Of a DNA stretch of 64,000 nucleotides, positions 10,459-22,778 are shown in pieces. This DNA comes from Lenzites betulinus. Its lineage: Eukaryota > Basidiomycota > Agaricomycetes > Polyporales > Polyporaceae. The translations under genes and the position numbers were made by a program. The DNA lies in assembly GCA_022264855.1 (NCBI GenBank), contig JABYQU010000051.1:244529-308528 (forward strand). Reading direction: 5' to 3'. Every line of letters starts with the position of its first letter. Within the stretch, counting starts at the first letter, position 1. Below the pieces are notes generated by a model. The model was not told the DNA's origin. It searched no databases and saw only the letters and a program-made list of their open reading frames with translations.

Positions 10459-13400
10459 CTAAGCGCGCTTGTTCCCCACCTCGTCGATGTCCATGATACG
10501 CATGAGCCTGTCGTGCGACGTGTCCATGACGTGGAACGTCTCCGTCGTGGCGATGACCATCGAGCTCGGGGACTCGACCGCCTCGATGTTCGCCTCCGCG
10601 CCCTTGTATGCGCCCGCGAGGATGACGACGCGCTCGCCGGCGTGCTCGGGGTGCACCGGCCACAGGTACTGCACGGGCACGGGCAGGATCGGCGTGAGCG
10701 GGTCGACGGGCTGGAAGAAGCGCACGCGCGCGGTGGACTCGAACGCGTCGTTGTGCGTGTCGAACACGGAGAGCACGACGCCCTGCTTGCCCTCGAAGTC
10801 GCCGCCGTGCCACTTGCCGAACGTCGCGCGCGCCTCGACGACGAGCCCGCGCTTCTGCGAGAACTCGGGCGCGAGCAGCCATTTCGGGGGCAGCTCTGCG
10901 GGGCGCGGCGGGGGAGCGGGGGCGGGGGCGTTGTTAACGTGGGTTGCGGGCGTGAATGGGACGAGGGTGTACTCACCGAATAGCTGCTCCGGGTTGACGT
11001 AGGTCCCGGCCATGACACCGGGTGTTTGCGGGTATGCGCCGCCGGCGGGGGTCTGGTACTCGAACGGCGTCTGGGCGGACGAGTACGGCGCGGGTGTGGG
11101 CGCTGCTCCCGGGGTGAACGCCGCGAATGGCGTCGGTGCCGCGTCCCAGCGCCCGGGTGTCGTGCCCCCCGCGTTCCATGTGGATGAACCGCCGCCGTTC
11201 GCGTACGGGTTTGGGGTTCGTGATGACGAGTTCCACGCCGGCGTCTTGTTGCCCTGATTGTACGGGTTGGGCGTTCGCGCTGTTGCGTCCCACGCTGGCG
11301 TCTTGCCGTGCTCGGCGTATGGATTGGGTGTTCTTGAGGACGCCACCCATGCGGGCGTTTGGCTGTTGTGGGGATTAGGCGTCCGGCCGGTCTGTCCCCA
11401 GCCCGGTGTCCGTCCGCCTTGGTTGTATGGGTTGGGCGTTTGCCCGCCGCCGCCGCCGCCACCACCACCACCACCACCGTACCCACCTGCCTGAGGGGGA
11501 GCCATGGCCGTAAATGTCCGCTCAAGGGGCTCCAAGCTACCGTCATGGCTAAGAGCATGGAATTAGCACGTATAAAGTCTATGCTCAACAACATAGCACT
11601 CACTTTCTTCGGCGAAGCTTGTCCTTCTCGATGGTGATGACCTTGTTGCCCGTGAGAAGCTCTACGCGAGCATGTGGACCGTTCGTGTCTTTGATCATCC
11701 CGATGTAGCCTTTTCGTGGACCCTTGATGACCGTGACCGATACACCAATGAGACGGTCCCGGGGACCGCGACCAATGTTCCCAGACCCGACCATTCCACC
11801 TGCGCCACCGCTGAGCGCGGGGTTCATCTTGGACAGGTCAGTGGTTCCCAACTTCATCAGGTTACCCTTGGGGGCTAATGACGCGAGAGAACGGGCGCGC
11901 GTCACGAACACACCGCCATTCTCCGTGTAGTCGCGATTGTGCAAGAAGGCGAAGAATGACTGGTGCGTGTGTAGCACTCTGCCTTTGCGACCCTGTACGT
12001 ATATTAGTGCTCGGAAACCAGACTACAGTGGTGATGATTACCTCGCCGTCAACCTCCTTCATGTTGTCGCCGACGCGCAATTCGTGGCCTTCCGAGTCGG
12101 TCGCGATCGCTCGATTTGAGTCTCGCCGCATAGTGATTTGGTGCGGCTGGACGAGGCGAACCTGCCCATTTTGATCTAGCACGCGGAAGGAGTCCCGTTC
12201 TGTCTTGAAGATAACACCGACCGTTTGTTGACTGCAAATGGTGAGACGTGACGAGCGACTAGCAAACTAATTGGACCTACTCGATCTGGACGAGATCGTG
12301 CAACTCGTAGTTGCCCACAATGTTTGTGCTGTTACCAACTTCCGCGGCTTCACGCAAGTCCTTCGAGAATACCGATACCTGAAAGCAGAATGAACATGGA
12401 GTATATATCAGCGGAAGCACGAGAACGTACCTCCTGCATCGTCATGTCCGAGAGGAACGTAACGACATTGTCCATGACGGACACTACCAGACCTGTCTCG
12501 TCGGCATTCTTACCAGTCATGACCTTGACGTGGTCACCGGGCTTGAAACGTTTGCGTACGCTGCGTGCCGGAAGCTGTATACGCTGGCCGTCGAAGTCGA
12601 CACCAATCGGCTCGATGGTGACGACATCCCCCTCGATACTATGGACGGTACCGTGAACTCCGGACTGCTCGCCTTCGAACACTTCGACGTGATCACCAGG
12701 TTGTAGTACGGAGATGGCGGCCTTGCGGGAAGCCTCTGCGATGATGGAGAGGTCCACGTTGGTCTCGTTCTCGGTGCCATCCCGCCCTCGCGTGAACCGG
12801 GTGATCTCGTCGAGCGTGGGATTGACGTCGTCCAGCTGCAAGGCAGTCAGGCGGAAATCCTTCTCGACGAACCCGTCCTTGTAGGTGTCGTTTTGAAAAA
12901 CGTAGACCTGGTTTCGCTTTGCGACGGACTTCCGGCCGTAAACCTTGACGACTTCTTCGTAGTTGAAGAAGCGCTGTGGCGGTCGCATGTTGAAGGAGGA
13001 CAGGCCCGCGCCAGGCTTCTTCCGTTTCTTGCCGTCGATCGCGGCGTCGTCCTTGGGGTTGAGGTCGATACGGGGGATGAACTTGAGTCCGACTTCTTCG
13101 CCGTTCTCTGTGATGTCCATGACCTGCGCGAGGTCCCCCTGGTACTTGCCGCGCTTCATGCGTACCCAAGTTCCCGGAGTCACTGTGAGCTCCTGTTGCT
13201 TGATCTGCAGAAGGCTCGCCATTTCCTCGATCGGCACGAGGTTGATTCCGCGGCTGGAGAATACTCCTACGAGACCGTTGACGGCCTCGCTGACCTGTTT
13301 TGCACTACGTGCCTCGACATAGATCATACCGGGAAGAGAGTCGCGCTGGAACGCGGAGAGAATCTGGAGGGGGTGATTGGAGTACTCCAGGTCCAAGGAC

Positions 13401-14155
13401 TTGCGAATGAGACTGAAGACGATGTCTCGTTCCTTGCCAGGCTGTGGAGGTATCAGAATCGTTCTTTCGTAGTGTGCGGAGATGTACTGTACCCTAACGC
13501 GAACTTGCCAAAGATTGGCGTCGTGCACTGACGGCATGAGGAGCCGCTGGGGAACGTCACTCATCTCCCCCGTATACCGCACCGTCCGTTGGTAGCGTTG
13601 ACTGATGTCTTTCGCAACCTGCTCCAAGTCGCGGTCGTCCATCTCGCGGACGCGTCGATCGTATCGAGCGTGGTCTGCTGCCCTGCGAACCATGTCATAG
13701 TCCTCGTCGCCCTCCACGCCCTGGTCCGCAATGAACTCGTCTACAATGTCTGGTCAGTAACACAAAATTAGAGCCTGGTTATACCGGCTTGCCTCGCGCG
13801 TATTCATCCTCGTCCTCTTCCTCGTCTTCATCCTCGTCAACCTCGGCTTCGACATCGAGGAAACGGTGGGCGTTGAATCGCTTGTGCCGGTGCTAATGAT
13901 CCCGTGACATTGGTATACGACCCCAGGACGAGCGGACGAACATACCTTGTGGCGCTTCTTTCCGCGTTTTGCGCCTTCGTCTGCATCTTCGTCCTCCTCG
14001 TCTTCATCCTCCTCGTCATCCTCCTCTTCTTCGTCTTCTTCATCTTCTACCTGCCGTCCTGGAGGCTTCCTAGGGAGTGTTTCATGCTCTTCTTCGTCAT
14101 CGTTTTCCGGGTGTGCCTCGTTGTTGACAACGATGTCGTCTTCCACGTCAGACAT
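10459..14155 (-). CDS. SPT5: Transcription elongation factor Spt5
   Basis: Multi-exon gene encoding the large subunit of the Spt4-Spt5 (DSIF) complex that rides on RNA polymerase II. The start at 14155 (MSDVEDD) opens an acidic Spt5_N region (EDEEDEEEEDDEEDEDEED). The big exon 13717-12350 carries the NGN domain (LWQVRVRVQYISAHYERTILI..., SAFQRDSLPGMIYVEA) and the first KOW modules (TPGTWVRMKRGKYQGDLAQVMDI, LQPGDHVEVFEGEQSGVHGTV, FKPGDHVKVMTGKNADETGLV). Later exons add more KOW modules (GPRKGYIGMIKDTNG) and end in a C-terminal repeat region rich in RTPNPY and KTPAW units, then a last KOW-like segment ending DEVGNKRA. The T-P sites in the repeats are known kinase targets in the family. The N-terminal intron at 13792-13741 appears to use a GC donor. 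Confidence 0.95.
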
Positions 14156-14408
14156 TAGGCCAAGAACGGTCGGTGGTGGTGGTGGTGGTGGTTGGAGCAC
14201 AAGAGCGTTCACGCTGGTCACCGTACGTGCCGGTGAGCAGCAGCAGCTAGCGCGTGCCACATGTTCGGTCGGAGATTACATCTGCGGTGGCTGTCTGGCG
14301 CAAATATAGACCCCGACAGTCGGAGCTTAAAGCTATTCAAGGCCTCCTCGTCGCCGTGTATCATGGACTTGAAAAACACTTGCCTTTTAATTCTGAGATC
14401 TGAGTAGT

Positions 14409-16193
14409 ATGAACGCGCTCGCCAAGTTCGAGGACCTGCCTTTCGATCTTTTGCCACTAGTTGTGCAGCACGTCGTGCGACCTGCCCATCTTGCTGTGCT
14501 CTGTCTCGTCAACCAGGCCTTCTACGCGTTTGCGATCCGGCTTCTCTACGAGCGAGTGTTCATCTACGCATGGCATAGGGAAGCTAAGGCGAAGGCACGT
14601 CGGACTCGCATCGCCGCCAGTCGAGCAAAGAACCAACTTTGTCCGCTCGGGATAGGTCATCAAGCTTTTCAGGACGCTTGCAGACTATCCTCATCTCGCT
14701 AAGCTGGTACAGCAACTCGGTAGGTCTGTGAGGACAGAACGTCTCTAGGCGCGACATGCCGCTTCTTTCACCCGGGCTGTTCTTCGATGGCGAAAGTACT
14801 CATCACTGCACGCAGTGATCCGCGACTTTCCCAAGGCTCTACAATCCGAGGAACACGACACGATCCTCGCGCTTTGCTTAAGCGGCGTGAGTAACTGCGT
14901 TAACCTCAGGGCGTGCACCTGGACACGCCATGGCTCGTTAACCTCGCGTGTCCTCGAAACTCTGGTCGAATGTCCGAAGTTGACTGAGCTCGAGATCAAC
15001 GGCCAACACAATAACTTCTATGATCCTCGTATCCTGCCTCGTTTCGCAAATCTGCGCAAACTGTCGCTCATAATGCCTAGTGGCCTCGTAATTGACACAC
15101 TGCCCAATTGGATACGAAGCACACAAGGAAACCTGCGATACCTGAGTCTGATCTGCAAGGCGAGCCCTGTCGCCGTCTGTGTTTTGCGCCGAATTAACCT
15201 GTGTTCCACGGTAGTCCTCCACTCGGGTCACCGATGGTGTTTTGCATGACATTGCTCCATTCGTTCCTAACCTAGAGAACTTTTATCTTGTTGGTTGCCC
15301 GAAGGTCACCCACGAGGGGCTTTGGGCTGTACTCTCCGGCGTGTCCAGTGGTATGGTTGGCCTCGGCATGGAAGCGTTGTCGACAGCGTTCGTAAGTGGG
15401 CTTGCTCTGATCGCCAATGCAGAGAACTGCTCATGACATACCATAGGATATGGCCACGTTTAGTGACCGTTGCACTCGTGCCGGCACTCTATCCCGCATG
15501 CGCTCCATCACCCTCACGGTGGACGAACACACTTCTCTCACAGTTTGGCAACAGCACGTCCTCAGCCTTCTTGCCAGTGCGCCGTTGCAACAATTCCATA
15601 TCTCCACAGTGGGCGGTCACGTCAACCATCGATTGAACGACGAGTTCTGCAAGGCCATTGTCACCACTCATGGCAGTCGGCTCACTCGCTTCTCGGTACA
15701 CCGTATGCGAATGAGCATTCAAGCTATAGCCGACATTTGTGCGCGGTGCATTGCGCTGCAACAGCTGTTTATCGTGGTGGAGCAGAATGACTTGGCGAGT
15801 AGATCATGCTACTGCGAGTGACCTTGAGCTGTTAGCTGACCGTCCACCAGGACTCTCTTGGTCCTTGTCTGGCGAACGCGCCAAGCCTGCGTGCGGTTCA
15901 TGTCAACAGACCGCTCGACTTCGGTTCGGAAGACGTCTCGAGGCAGTCTTACGACAAGATTCTTGGGATCGCGCGCCAGTGCCGACCCACTGTCAAGCAG
16001 TTCGGGTTCAATACTCGCGTATTCCAGGTGCGCTCAGATAGCCCCCCTCCAGGTTAACGATCAAAAGCTGACGAGTTGCAAAGGTTGAGCGATCTGCGGT
16101 GATCGAGGATGACGGGAGTGTTCGGACGGAAGTGACTCTGGCCCAATACGAGAATCCCGAGATCCCGGAGCAGTTCCTTGTCGTACGGACTTG
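14409..16193 (+). CDS. F-box/LRR-type protein
   Basis: Starts MNALAKFEDLPFDLLPLVVQHVVRPAHLAVLCLVNQAF, an F-box-like segment, followed by RLLYERVFIYAWH as in Agaricomycete F-box/LRR proteins. Later exons encode LRR-like stretches: LFRTLADYPHLAKLVQQL, ECPKLTELEINGQHN, FANLRKLSLIMPSGLV, VPNLENFYLVGCPKVTHEGLWAVLSG, and LTRFSVHRMRMSIQAIADICARC. The last exon ends EIPEQFLVVRT with TGA at 16191-16193. It is probably a substrate receptor of an SCF ubiquitin ligase (family inference). The first intron is best explained by a GC donor after AAG at about 14594 and an acceptor about 70 bases later. It is divergent from SPT5, sharing a ~250 bp upstream region with a GGT/GGTGGT tract at 14172-14192. Confidence 0.75.
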
Positions 16194-16715
16194 AATGTCT
16201 CGGGAAGTTGGATTTGCGCCTATATACTGACTAGAAACGGAAGATGAGGACAGCTTGCGTCCCTTCTCTCAAACAGGGCACCAGGCTGAGCTTCGCGTTC
16301 ATCGTGGCTTATGTGCCCGGTGGGGAAGTCACAGAACACATGCTGACAGCACGCGCGTATTAGACAGACATTCCAAGAGCTCATGCCTTAACTGCTTCGC
16401 ATTCTCAAAGGCCACGGGCCAGCTGAAATCTGCCGATACCGTAAGCCCGAGTCTTACTGTGCCAGTGTACATACGCCATCGATAGATTGCGAAGTTGAGT
16501 AATCTAGGTGCGGCGTGTGTAGTCATACACCGAGGCTGTGTCACCACATTATATACTGTCTCATTTCGCCTTCTTCCGCCCACCAACAGGCCCGAGCCTC
16601 TGTCAGTGCATAGCATACGCGCACATAGCACAGCACAGCATCTCGGTATGTCGTCCGTCCTTATCAGTAGTTCGTTTATCTGATCTTCTGCAATTATGTC
16701 TAAAATCGCACAGCA
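16194..16715. other. Intergenic, no gene seen
   Basis: This is the 3' region of the F-box/LRR gene and the promoter of the DUF302 gene. No repeat, RNA gene or credible open frame is visible. Confidence 0.45.
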
Positions 16716-17313
16716 ATGTCAGCGACAAAGAGCATCGTAGAGTTCACAGGCAGGCGCATCACCTTCAAGTCGCCGCTTTCCTTTGCGGAGGTTTCTGCGC
16801 GTCTCGAGAAGGAGCTGAACAAGCCCGGCGGCGGCCCCGCCGTCTTCCGCATCCTCGGCACATCGAAGACTAAGGAAGAGATCGAGGCCGGCATCAACGC
16901 CCTCACGGGCGGGCGAGACTTCGTGTACGGCTCCTACTCCATTCTGAAGCTCACTCCGCTGACGCCTCTACCCATTGCGCTCTAGGTACTTCGGAGAGGT
17001 CGTACACAACAGATGGCTGAAAGCGTATACCGGGGCACCCGTACCCGGCACAGCCGTGTACACGTTCGGGAACCCGCTCATTGCACAGACGATGCTGCAA
17101 TACGACCTCGCGGCAGGTCTCCACATCCCTCCGAAGCTGCTTCTACTGGAGAATGCCGACGGAAGCGGGACGAGGATCATATACGATGATCCCAGTTCTC
17201 ACATCCCTGTCCCCAGCGGTGAGACCGGCGAAGGCTTGGACGATGAGCTGAAGAAGGCGGCGGAAGCTTTAAGTGCCAAGGTAGAGGCGTTGGTGGCTGT
17301 CGTTTTGGGCTAG
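16716..17313 (+). CDS. DUF302 domain protein
   Basis: Two exons (16716-16924 and 16986-17313) joined by a 61-base GT-AG intron give a 178-residue protein, MSATKSIVEFTGRRITFKSP... The intron joins DFV to YFGEVVHNRW. The second half reads YTFGNPLIAQTMLQYDLAAGLHIPPKLLLLENADGSG, then DDPSS, the conserved block of the DUF302 (TT1751-like) alpha/beta fold. Members are small soluble proteins found in bacteria and fungi with no firmly assigned biochemical role; the conserved GNPLIA...D..AGL.VP..L patch is thought to form a ligand pocket. No signal peptide or membrane segment is seen. A downstream run of alanine and valine (KAAEALSAKVEALVAVVLG) ends the protein. Confidence 0.85.
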
Positions 17314-17747
17314 AAGACGGGGGGCTGTGGGCATGGAAGTTTCTACTAATGTACGATGCAAACATGACGTGCGCAGATGTCAATTTAGCAAAGTCGCTAG
17401 CTTCTGAGGCGCTGCTTGTCTCGCGTCGGTACCATAGGTACATGTCTGCAGACTGCGGTGATGTGGGCCCGCCCAGGTTTGCCACATGGCCTCTGGCTGC
17501 ACTAAACTCTGACCGGTCATTCATGGTCTCACGTTGTAGTGCTTTAATCTCCGGGCATCCTCGTGTTACACAGCCTCCGACGCGTAACATGCATGTAATA
17601 AGGGCCTCCCCCACGCTGATCCTTGGCCGCGCCACTCACCTGAACCCCGCCTACAACGACGCGGACCTGACCTTTGTGCGCACAACAGTACCCCTGTAGT
17701 GTGCTTTACTCACTGTCGAATGCCTCTAGCTGTAGGTAGCTGCCACG
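17314..17747. other. Intergenic, no gene seen
   Basis: Spacer between the DUF302 and HET genes on the same strand. No family-like open frame, repeat or RNA is seen. Confidence 0.4.
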
Positions 17748-20211
17748 ATGCGGCTGCTCGACACGGAAACAGGCCTCTTCCATGATGTGGCGAATGCTTT
17801 GGATGCCTCGTATGCGATCCTGAGTCACAGATGGCAAGGAGAACACGAACAGTCCTACCAAGAACTATGCACGATACAGGCGGACTATCTTAACCCTAGT
17901 GCTCTAAGGCTCTTTTTGCTCTACATAGGGTACGCCATATCCATCGTCCACTTGCCCTGGAGCCTCTTTCTCAAAGGCTACTTTTTCTTGAACTAGTCAC
18001 GTCCTATTACACCTCTTACCATCACGTCCACTCCCTCTTCCCCTCGGCTCTACATTCTCCGCACCGCTCTCGCAGCTGCGATGGTTTTACGCGGAGCTTA
18101 CTCTGGGCTGGGTCCAGTTCGTCACGCGGCTTGCATACTCTTGGGCCTATCCTTGCGCATTGGCCGACCGTCGTGTATCGCGGAAGATTCGGGAGGCATG
18201 CGCGTACGCGCGTGCGGACGGGCACAAGTATCTATGGATCGACTCTTGCTGCATCAACCAGAGTAGCAGCGCGGAGCTGTCGGAAGCCATCAACGCCATG
18301 TACCGCTGGTACGAAATAGCCGTCGTCTGCTACGCATACCTGGCCGACGTCTGGGAACCGGTGGGCGAACAGTTCTACTACAGCCAGTGGCACACTCGGG
18401 GGTGGACCCTCCAGGAGCTTCTCGCACCCGACGTCGTCGTCTTCGTCTCCGCAAACTGGCAGTTCATCGGCACGAAGGCCAGCATGGCTTCCTACCTAGA
18501 GCGCCGACTCGCCATCGCCTCAAACATCTTGACGAAGGCTCGCTCTGTACGCTCTGTGGCCGTTGCACGAGTCATGTCGTGGGCTGTGTCGCGCGAGTGT
18601 ACGAGGGAAGAAGACAAGGCATATTGTCTCATGGGTCTCTTCGGTATCCACATGCCAACCCTTTACGGCGAGGGACACCACGCCTTTGTTCGACTCCAGG
18701 AAGCGATTTGGACGCGGAAGCGGGATGCTTCAGTATTCCTTTGGAACTATACCACAATACCCAAACGCGTGAAGGAGTTGCGCGACTACTGCGTCGACAA
18801 CCGCGTCGGAGACGAGGTAACCCGGTTTCGGTCGCGTGTGGGGCGGGTGGAAATACGCAGGGTCGACTATCAAACGCACTATGCCATGCACCCCTCAGAC
18901 TATCTCATCGGGCGTTCAATTATCACCCTCACGTCCAAGGAATACGCAGAGTTCTTGGGCCACCCGCGCTTCTCGCACTCGGGGTGGAACACACCATCCG
19001 CACACGGTGCCCCAAGCCCCGTCCCCTGCATCCCTCTAAGAGCCCTGCTACCTGCCAGCCCTGAGGGCGTCGAAGAAAAATCCTCCGAGTCGCTCGCCAA
19101 CCTTTTCGCCGTCCCTCTCCCCTATGGTTGGCGCGATCGTCTCCCTGGCCCGCCGACGGGCCTCCTCGCTATCGTCTGCTCGGAGATCAAGCGCGAGGCC
19201 ACGCTGGAGGCCTCACCTAGCACTCCCGATGTCCCCGTACAGCTTGCACGCAGCTCCAAAGTCCTGCAGTCGGTCACACTGCACGATCGCCAGCTTAGAC
19301 GCAGCTCCGCCTACCATGCCTCTCGTCTTATTCTCCTTACCCGTGCCGACCTTGCCCGGTGTCACACACACATATACCCCCATGGGTCGCTGTTCTGCGA
19401 CCCGTACCGCAGCTCACCACCCAGCCTCACCCGCCTCCCCCCTGTACGTGAGGACCACCAGGTCCAAGCCGAGAGCAAGAATCGGACCATCACCGTGGTG
19501 TTCGCGAATTGGTCGCGCCGGACGCTGGGAGCGCGCGGGTACCGCGTCTCGCCGCTCGACGCGCTCCCGGAACTCGCCATCGACGGCATCGACACGGTCC
19601 TGGGCTACAAGCTGCTGCCGAGGCATCATCCGGGCCTGACGATCCTGGTACAGCACAGTCCACCGTCGACCGACGGCGGCGGCTTCGACGTGTCGGCGCG
19701 CCTACTCCTGCGCATCGGGTTGTTGACGGAGGGACCCTCGAGAAGTCCAAGTTCGTCCCCGGACAGCGAGGGCGAAGATCGCGAGAAGAGTCCTCCGGAG
19801 AGGGCGGTGTCGTGGTCGAAGTGGACTTTGCTGCGGGAAGGGCGCGGGTGCCCGATGGAGTTGGCCGACCCCAGGAATGATGCCAAGCGGTTCGCCTTCC
19901 GCACAATCGTGCGATACGAGTCGCACGATGTGTATGCGCTCAGTCTGGAACTGGTTAGTTATACTCGGATTGCGATTCCTCGGAGCGAGCCTGAGGGCGG
20001 CTCTTTGGGGGATGTAACCCCGGCAGGGAAGAGCGAAGAGGACTCCTTGGGGGATACAACCTTGGGAAGCAAGGATGATGAAGACTCTCTGGGGGATACT
20101 AGTACAACATTGGGAAGCAAGGACGAGGGAGACTCTCTGGGGGATACTAGTACAACATTGGGAAGCAAGGATGAAGGAGACTCTCTGGTGGATATAACCC
20201 TGGTACCGTAA
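17748..20211 (+). CDS. HET-domain (heterokaryon incompatibility) protein
   Basis: Exon 1 starts MRLLDTETGLFHDV and continues SYAILSHRWQ..EQSYQELC, the canonical HET opening. After an intron whose donor lies near 17929 and acceptor probably near 18120 (not settled), a long exon to 20211 carries the complete HET core: KIREACAYARADGHKYLWIDSCCINQ, SSAELSEAINAMYRWY, WHTRGWTLQELLAPDVVVFV, EEDKAYCLMGLFGIHMPTLYGEG, then HAFVRLQEAIW. All signature blocks are intact, unlike the HET gene at 3691-5763. HET-domain proteins mediate self/non-self recognition and incompatibility cell death (family knowledge). The C-terminal region is variable, and the last ~60 residues are 16-residue tandem repeats of the GSKDEGDSLGDTSTTL type ending VDITLVP. 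Confidence 0.9.
20064..20208 (+). repeat. 48-bp in-frame tandem repeat in HET C-terminus
   Basis: Three 48-base units, beginning at about 20064, 20112 and 20160, each start GGAAGCAAGGA and carry GACTCTCTGG. They encode GSKD(D/E)(E/G)DSLGDTSTTL-type repeats; the third unit is diverged and runs into the stop. A related half unit precedes them at about 20017-20060. Confidence 0.85.
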
Positions 20212-20730
20212 CTTTGATATTGGCTTTTGTGATACTGTACGACGCTATGGACAATTGATATTCTGGCATATAAGTGCTTACTTGGTAGTCGACCCCGCGC
20301 GGGGAACATTCCTAGGCTCGGTACCCGCGCTGAGACCGCGGCAGACATTCGCGTTGAAAATTCCAAAGTAGCGGAAGCCGTGGGACGTCCAAATGCCTGT
20401 ACAGTATGAACTACTAGTAGCAGTACTAGTAGCGCTAGTAGTCCTCGCGTCAACTACTTGTACCAGTATTACTACTAGTACTATCAGTACCATACTGGTG
20501 ACTACTACTAGTATCACCACCCGCGTCAATGACATAAATGCTTGCGTGCACTGTGCTTGTATTGTGGCATTAATATTGTTCTGTCGCCACGGGCGCTTGG
20601 CCCCACATCTCTCATCCACACCGTGACTGTCTTGCGAACGAGTCGCGTTCCCAAACTTCTGCCTTATCTCTATCGACGCAGTTACACGTTGACAACCCGC
20701 GTTCGACAGCAATTCCGTCACTAAGTGATC
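20212..20730. repeat. Intergenic with ACTAGT-rich low-complexity tract
   Basis: At about 20400-20520 the DNA is dense in overlapping ACTAGT/CTAGTA/ACTACT words, the same word (ATACTAGTAC) seen in the HET repeats just upstream. Open frames on both strands translate as hydrophobic Val/Leu/Ile/Thr runs because of this composition, so they are not called as genes. Confidence 0.5.
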
Positions 20731-22126
20731 ATGACGAAACACAGCAAAAACAACACAGCGTCCTCGATCTTCTCGTACGCGGAATACAAGAAGCTAGACT
20801 ATGGAACTAAGCGGGTACGTTTTTGAACAATATCGTACCTTCAACAGCACCCATGTCCAACTCGTTCAGCAACGTCTAGGGAATGAATCTATGCGCCGCT
20901 TCGACGCCTGCGCGCTGTGTCTCCAGCGTGCCCGCGACCCCGTCGCATGCCAGAAAGGTCATTTATTCTGCAAGGAGTGTGCGTTGACCGACCTCGGTAT
21001 GTACCATGTCTCTTGGACTTCTGTACGATAAGATGACGGAAATGGACTGGGTACTGACGCTTGACGCCCTACTCGCTGTAGTATCACAAATTGGCGACAT
21101 CAAGCGGCAAAAGGTCAGGCTGGAAGCGATGAAGAAGGAGGCGGAGGACGAACGAGAGCGTGCGCGCGAGGCAGCGCGAGAACGCGTGTTGCGCGAGTTC
21201 GAGAAGGGCCAGCTCGGACTGGCGGCAACATCGGGTATCTCGACCTCATCGCGCGCTGAGTCTGCGGACGGTACGTGTTACAACCCCCAGACATCTATCG
21301 GCCCATGGTGCTTAAACCATCTACTTCTATAGCTCGGGGAACAAAACGGAAGTTTGACTTCGACGCGAGCGCCGTCGAGGCTCTCACACGCGAGGCAGAG
21401 GAAGCTGCGCTGCGCCAGATAGAACGCGAGCAAGCAGAGGCACTGAAGAACAAGTTACCCGACTTTTGGCTTCCTTCGCTCACTCCGACGTACACCTCGC
21501 ACGGGCCCCCGACGTCACTGTCCGACGTGAAGCTGCAGACGACTTGTCGTGGAGGCAACCCCGCGCACCCAGTCACGTATGCATCTCAACATCGTTCCCC
21601 ATATCTAGCCACTGAACTTGCACAGACGAAAGAGCCTCATCCCTATTCAATGGTGTTACGACACCACCTTGTCCCGACCTGTGAAGTCCGTTGAATCTAC
21701 CCCTGCAACAGAGGCAGGTGAACAAACATCAGAGCCGAAAGCCAAAGTGCTTCGAGACGATGAGCAACCGCCAATGTGCCCCTCCTGCAAGAAACAGCTC
21801 TCAAATAACACCCTGATAGATGGTATGTCCATTTGCATTCGGCTCTGCTATTACTGATATAAAACTGGCCTTCAGTCATCAAGCCCTGTGGACATGTTGT
21901 CTGCAAGACGTGCACGGACACCCTGGTCAAACCCTCCATGCAGTGCATTGTGTGCGATGTCGCACTCGGTGATAAAGATATCATTGAGCTCACTCGTGAA
22001 GGTATGAAGAGGCACTAGACATTCCCTCGATCCTCAAACTAATCGGGGATGGTTTCTACAGGGACTGGCTACGCAGCAGGCGGTTTGGCGGAAACGTCAA
22101 AGAAAGGAATCGCCTTCCAAGGGTAG
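20731..22126 (+). CDS. NOSIP: NOSIP-type RING/U-box E3 ubiquitin ligase
   Basis: Seven exons (20731-20814, 20870-20996, 21082-21270, 21333-21576, 21626-21822, 21876-22001, 22062-22126) give a 343-residue protein. The N-terminus MTKHSKNNTASSIFSYAEYK and the half-RING FDACALCLQRARDPVACQKGHLFCKECA match the NOSIP family. A charged coiled coil (KVRLEAMKKEAEDERERAREAARERV) follows. The second zinc module is CPSCKKQLSNNTLIDVIKPCGHVVCKTC...CIVC near the C-terminus, and the protein ends GTGYAAGGLAETSKKGIAFQG, a typical family ending. NOSIP proteins are nuclear ubiquitin ligases associated with the spliceosome and development (family knowledge). The split U-box/RING across the long coiled coil is normal for the family. 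Confidence 0.92.
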
Positions 22127-22778
22127 TGCACCTGTACAGGACTACACGGCCTCAGGCCTGATGTCAAGTTCCGTTCCGTGTACGATAGAAAGGTTGCGTC
22201 CTGCATTGCGAAGAGCCTGCAAATGTAGGGCATCGGTTCGAGCGCAATCCAGATAGCGCTTGTTCGTGGACCATGCGTATTCTCACGCAACTCTGGCAGT
22301 ACCTCGCATCGACACCTTCCTCCCACAATCTGTCTGCGTAGGGGAGGCTCATCTCATCTCTTCCTCTCATTTTCAGACATCGGGTTATCCCTGGTTCTTA
22401 TCGAGTTACATCGCTAGAGGCTGCTCGCTATCTCAGATATTGTGAGCATGACCGCTTCGTTCTCCCAGGCCATTCACATCGAAGGATAGGAATGGTCTCC
22501 TATATGGCAAGACGGCCCCAGCGACGAACAACGAACACATGTTCTTCGTTTCCATCGACGCTAGTCATAGTGATATCTATTGTCCACCTGGACATGACGT
22601 GTTTTCCCATCTCATTGACAACGCCCACTATCTGAACACTTATATAAACCCCCACCAGCTTCTCTTGATCACTCGCAGAGACTCAGCTTCCGTCAGAGAG
22701 CCACCCTCAGCACCCTCGCATCACAACCTAGCTCCAGCCACTCGACGCCGGCGCCACTTCCACAAACTTCAGAGAACG
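22127..22778. other. Intergenic, no gene seen
   Basis: This is the 3' region of NOSIP and the leader of the ARID gene. A TATATAAA-like word occurs at about 22640. Short open frames lack resemblance to any family. Confidence 0.4.

Noticed and set aside
10383..11603. 406-codon minus-strand frame over the SPT5 C-terminal region
   Set aside because: It is an Arg/Pro/Ser-rich shadow of the real SPT5 frame (RTPNPY/KTPAW repeats).
20278..20742. 154-codon minus-strand frame with a hydrophobic MSLTRVVILVVV stretch resembling a signal peptide
   Set aside because: The hydrophobic run is produced by the ACTAGT/ACTACT low-complexity tract and appears on both strands; the frame also runs into the NOSIP start.
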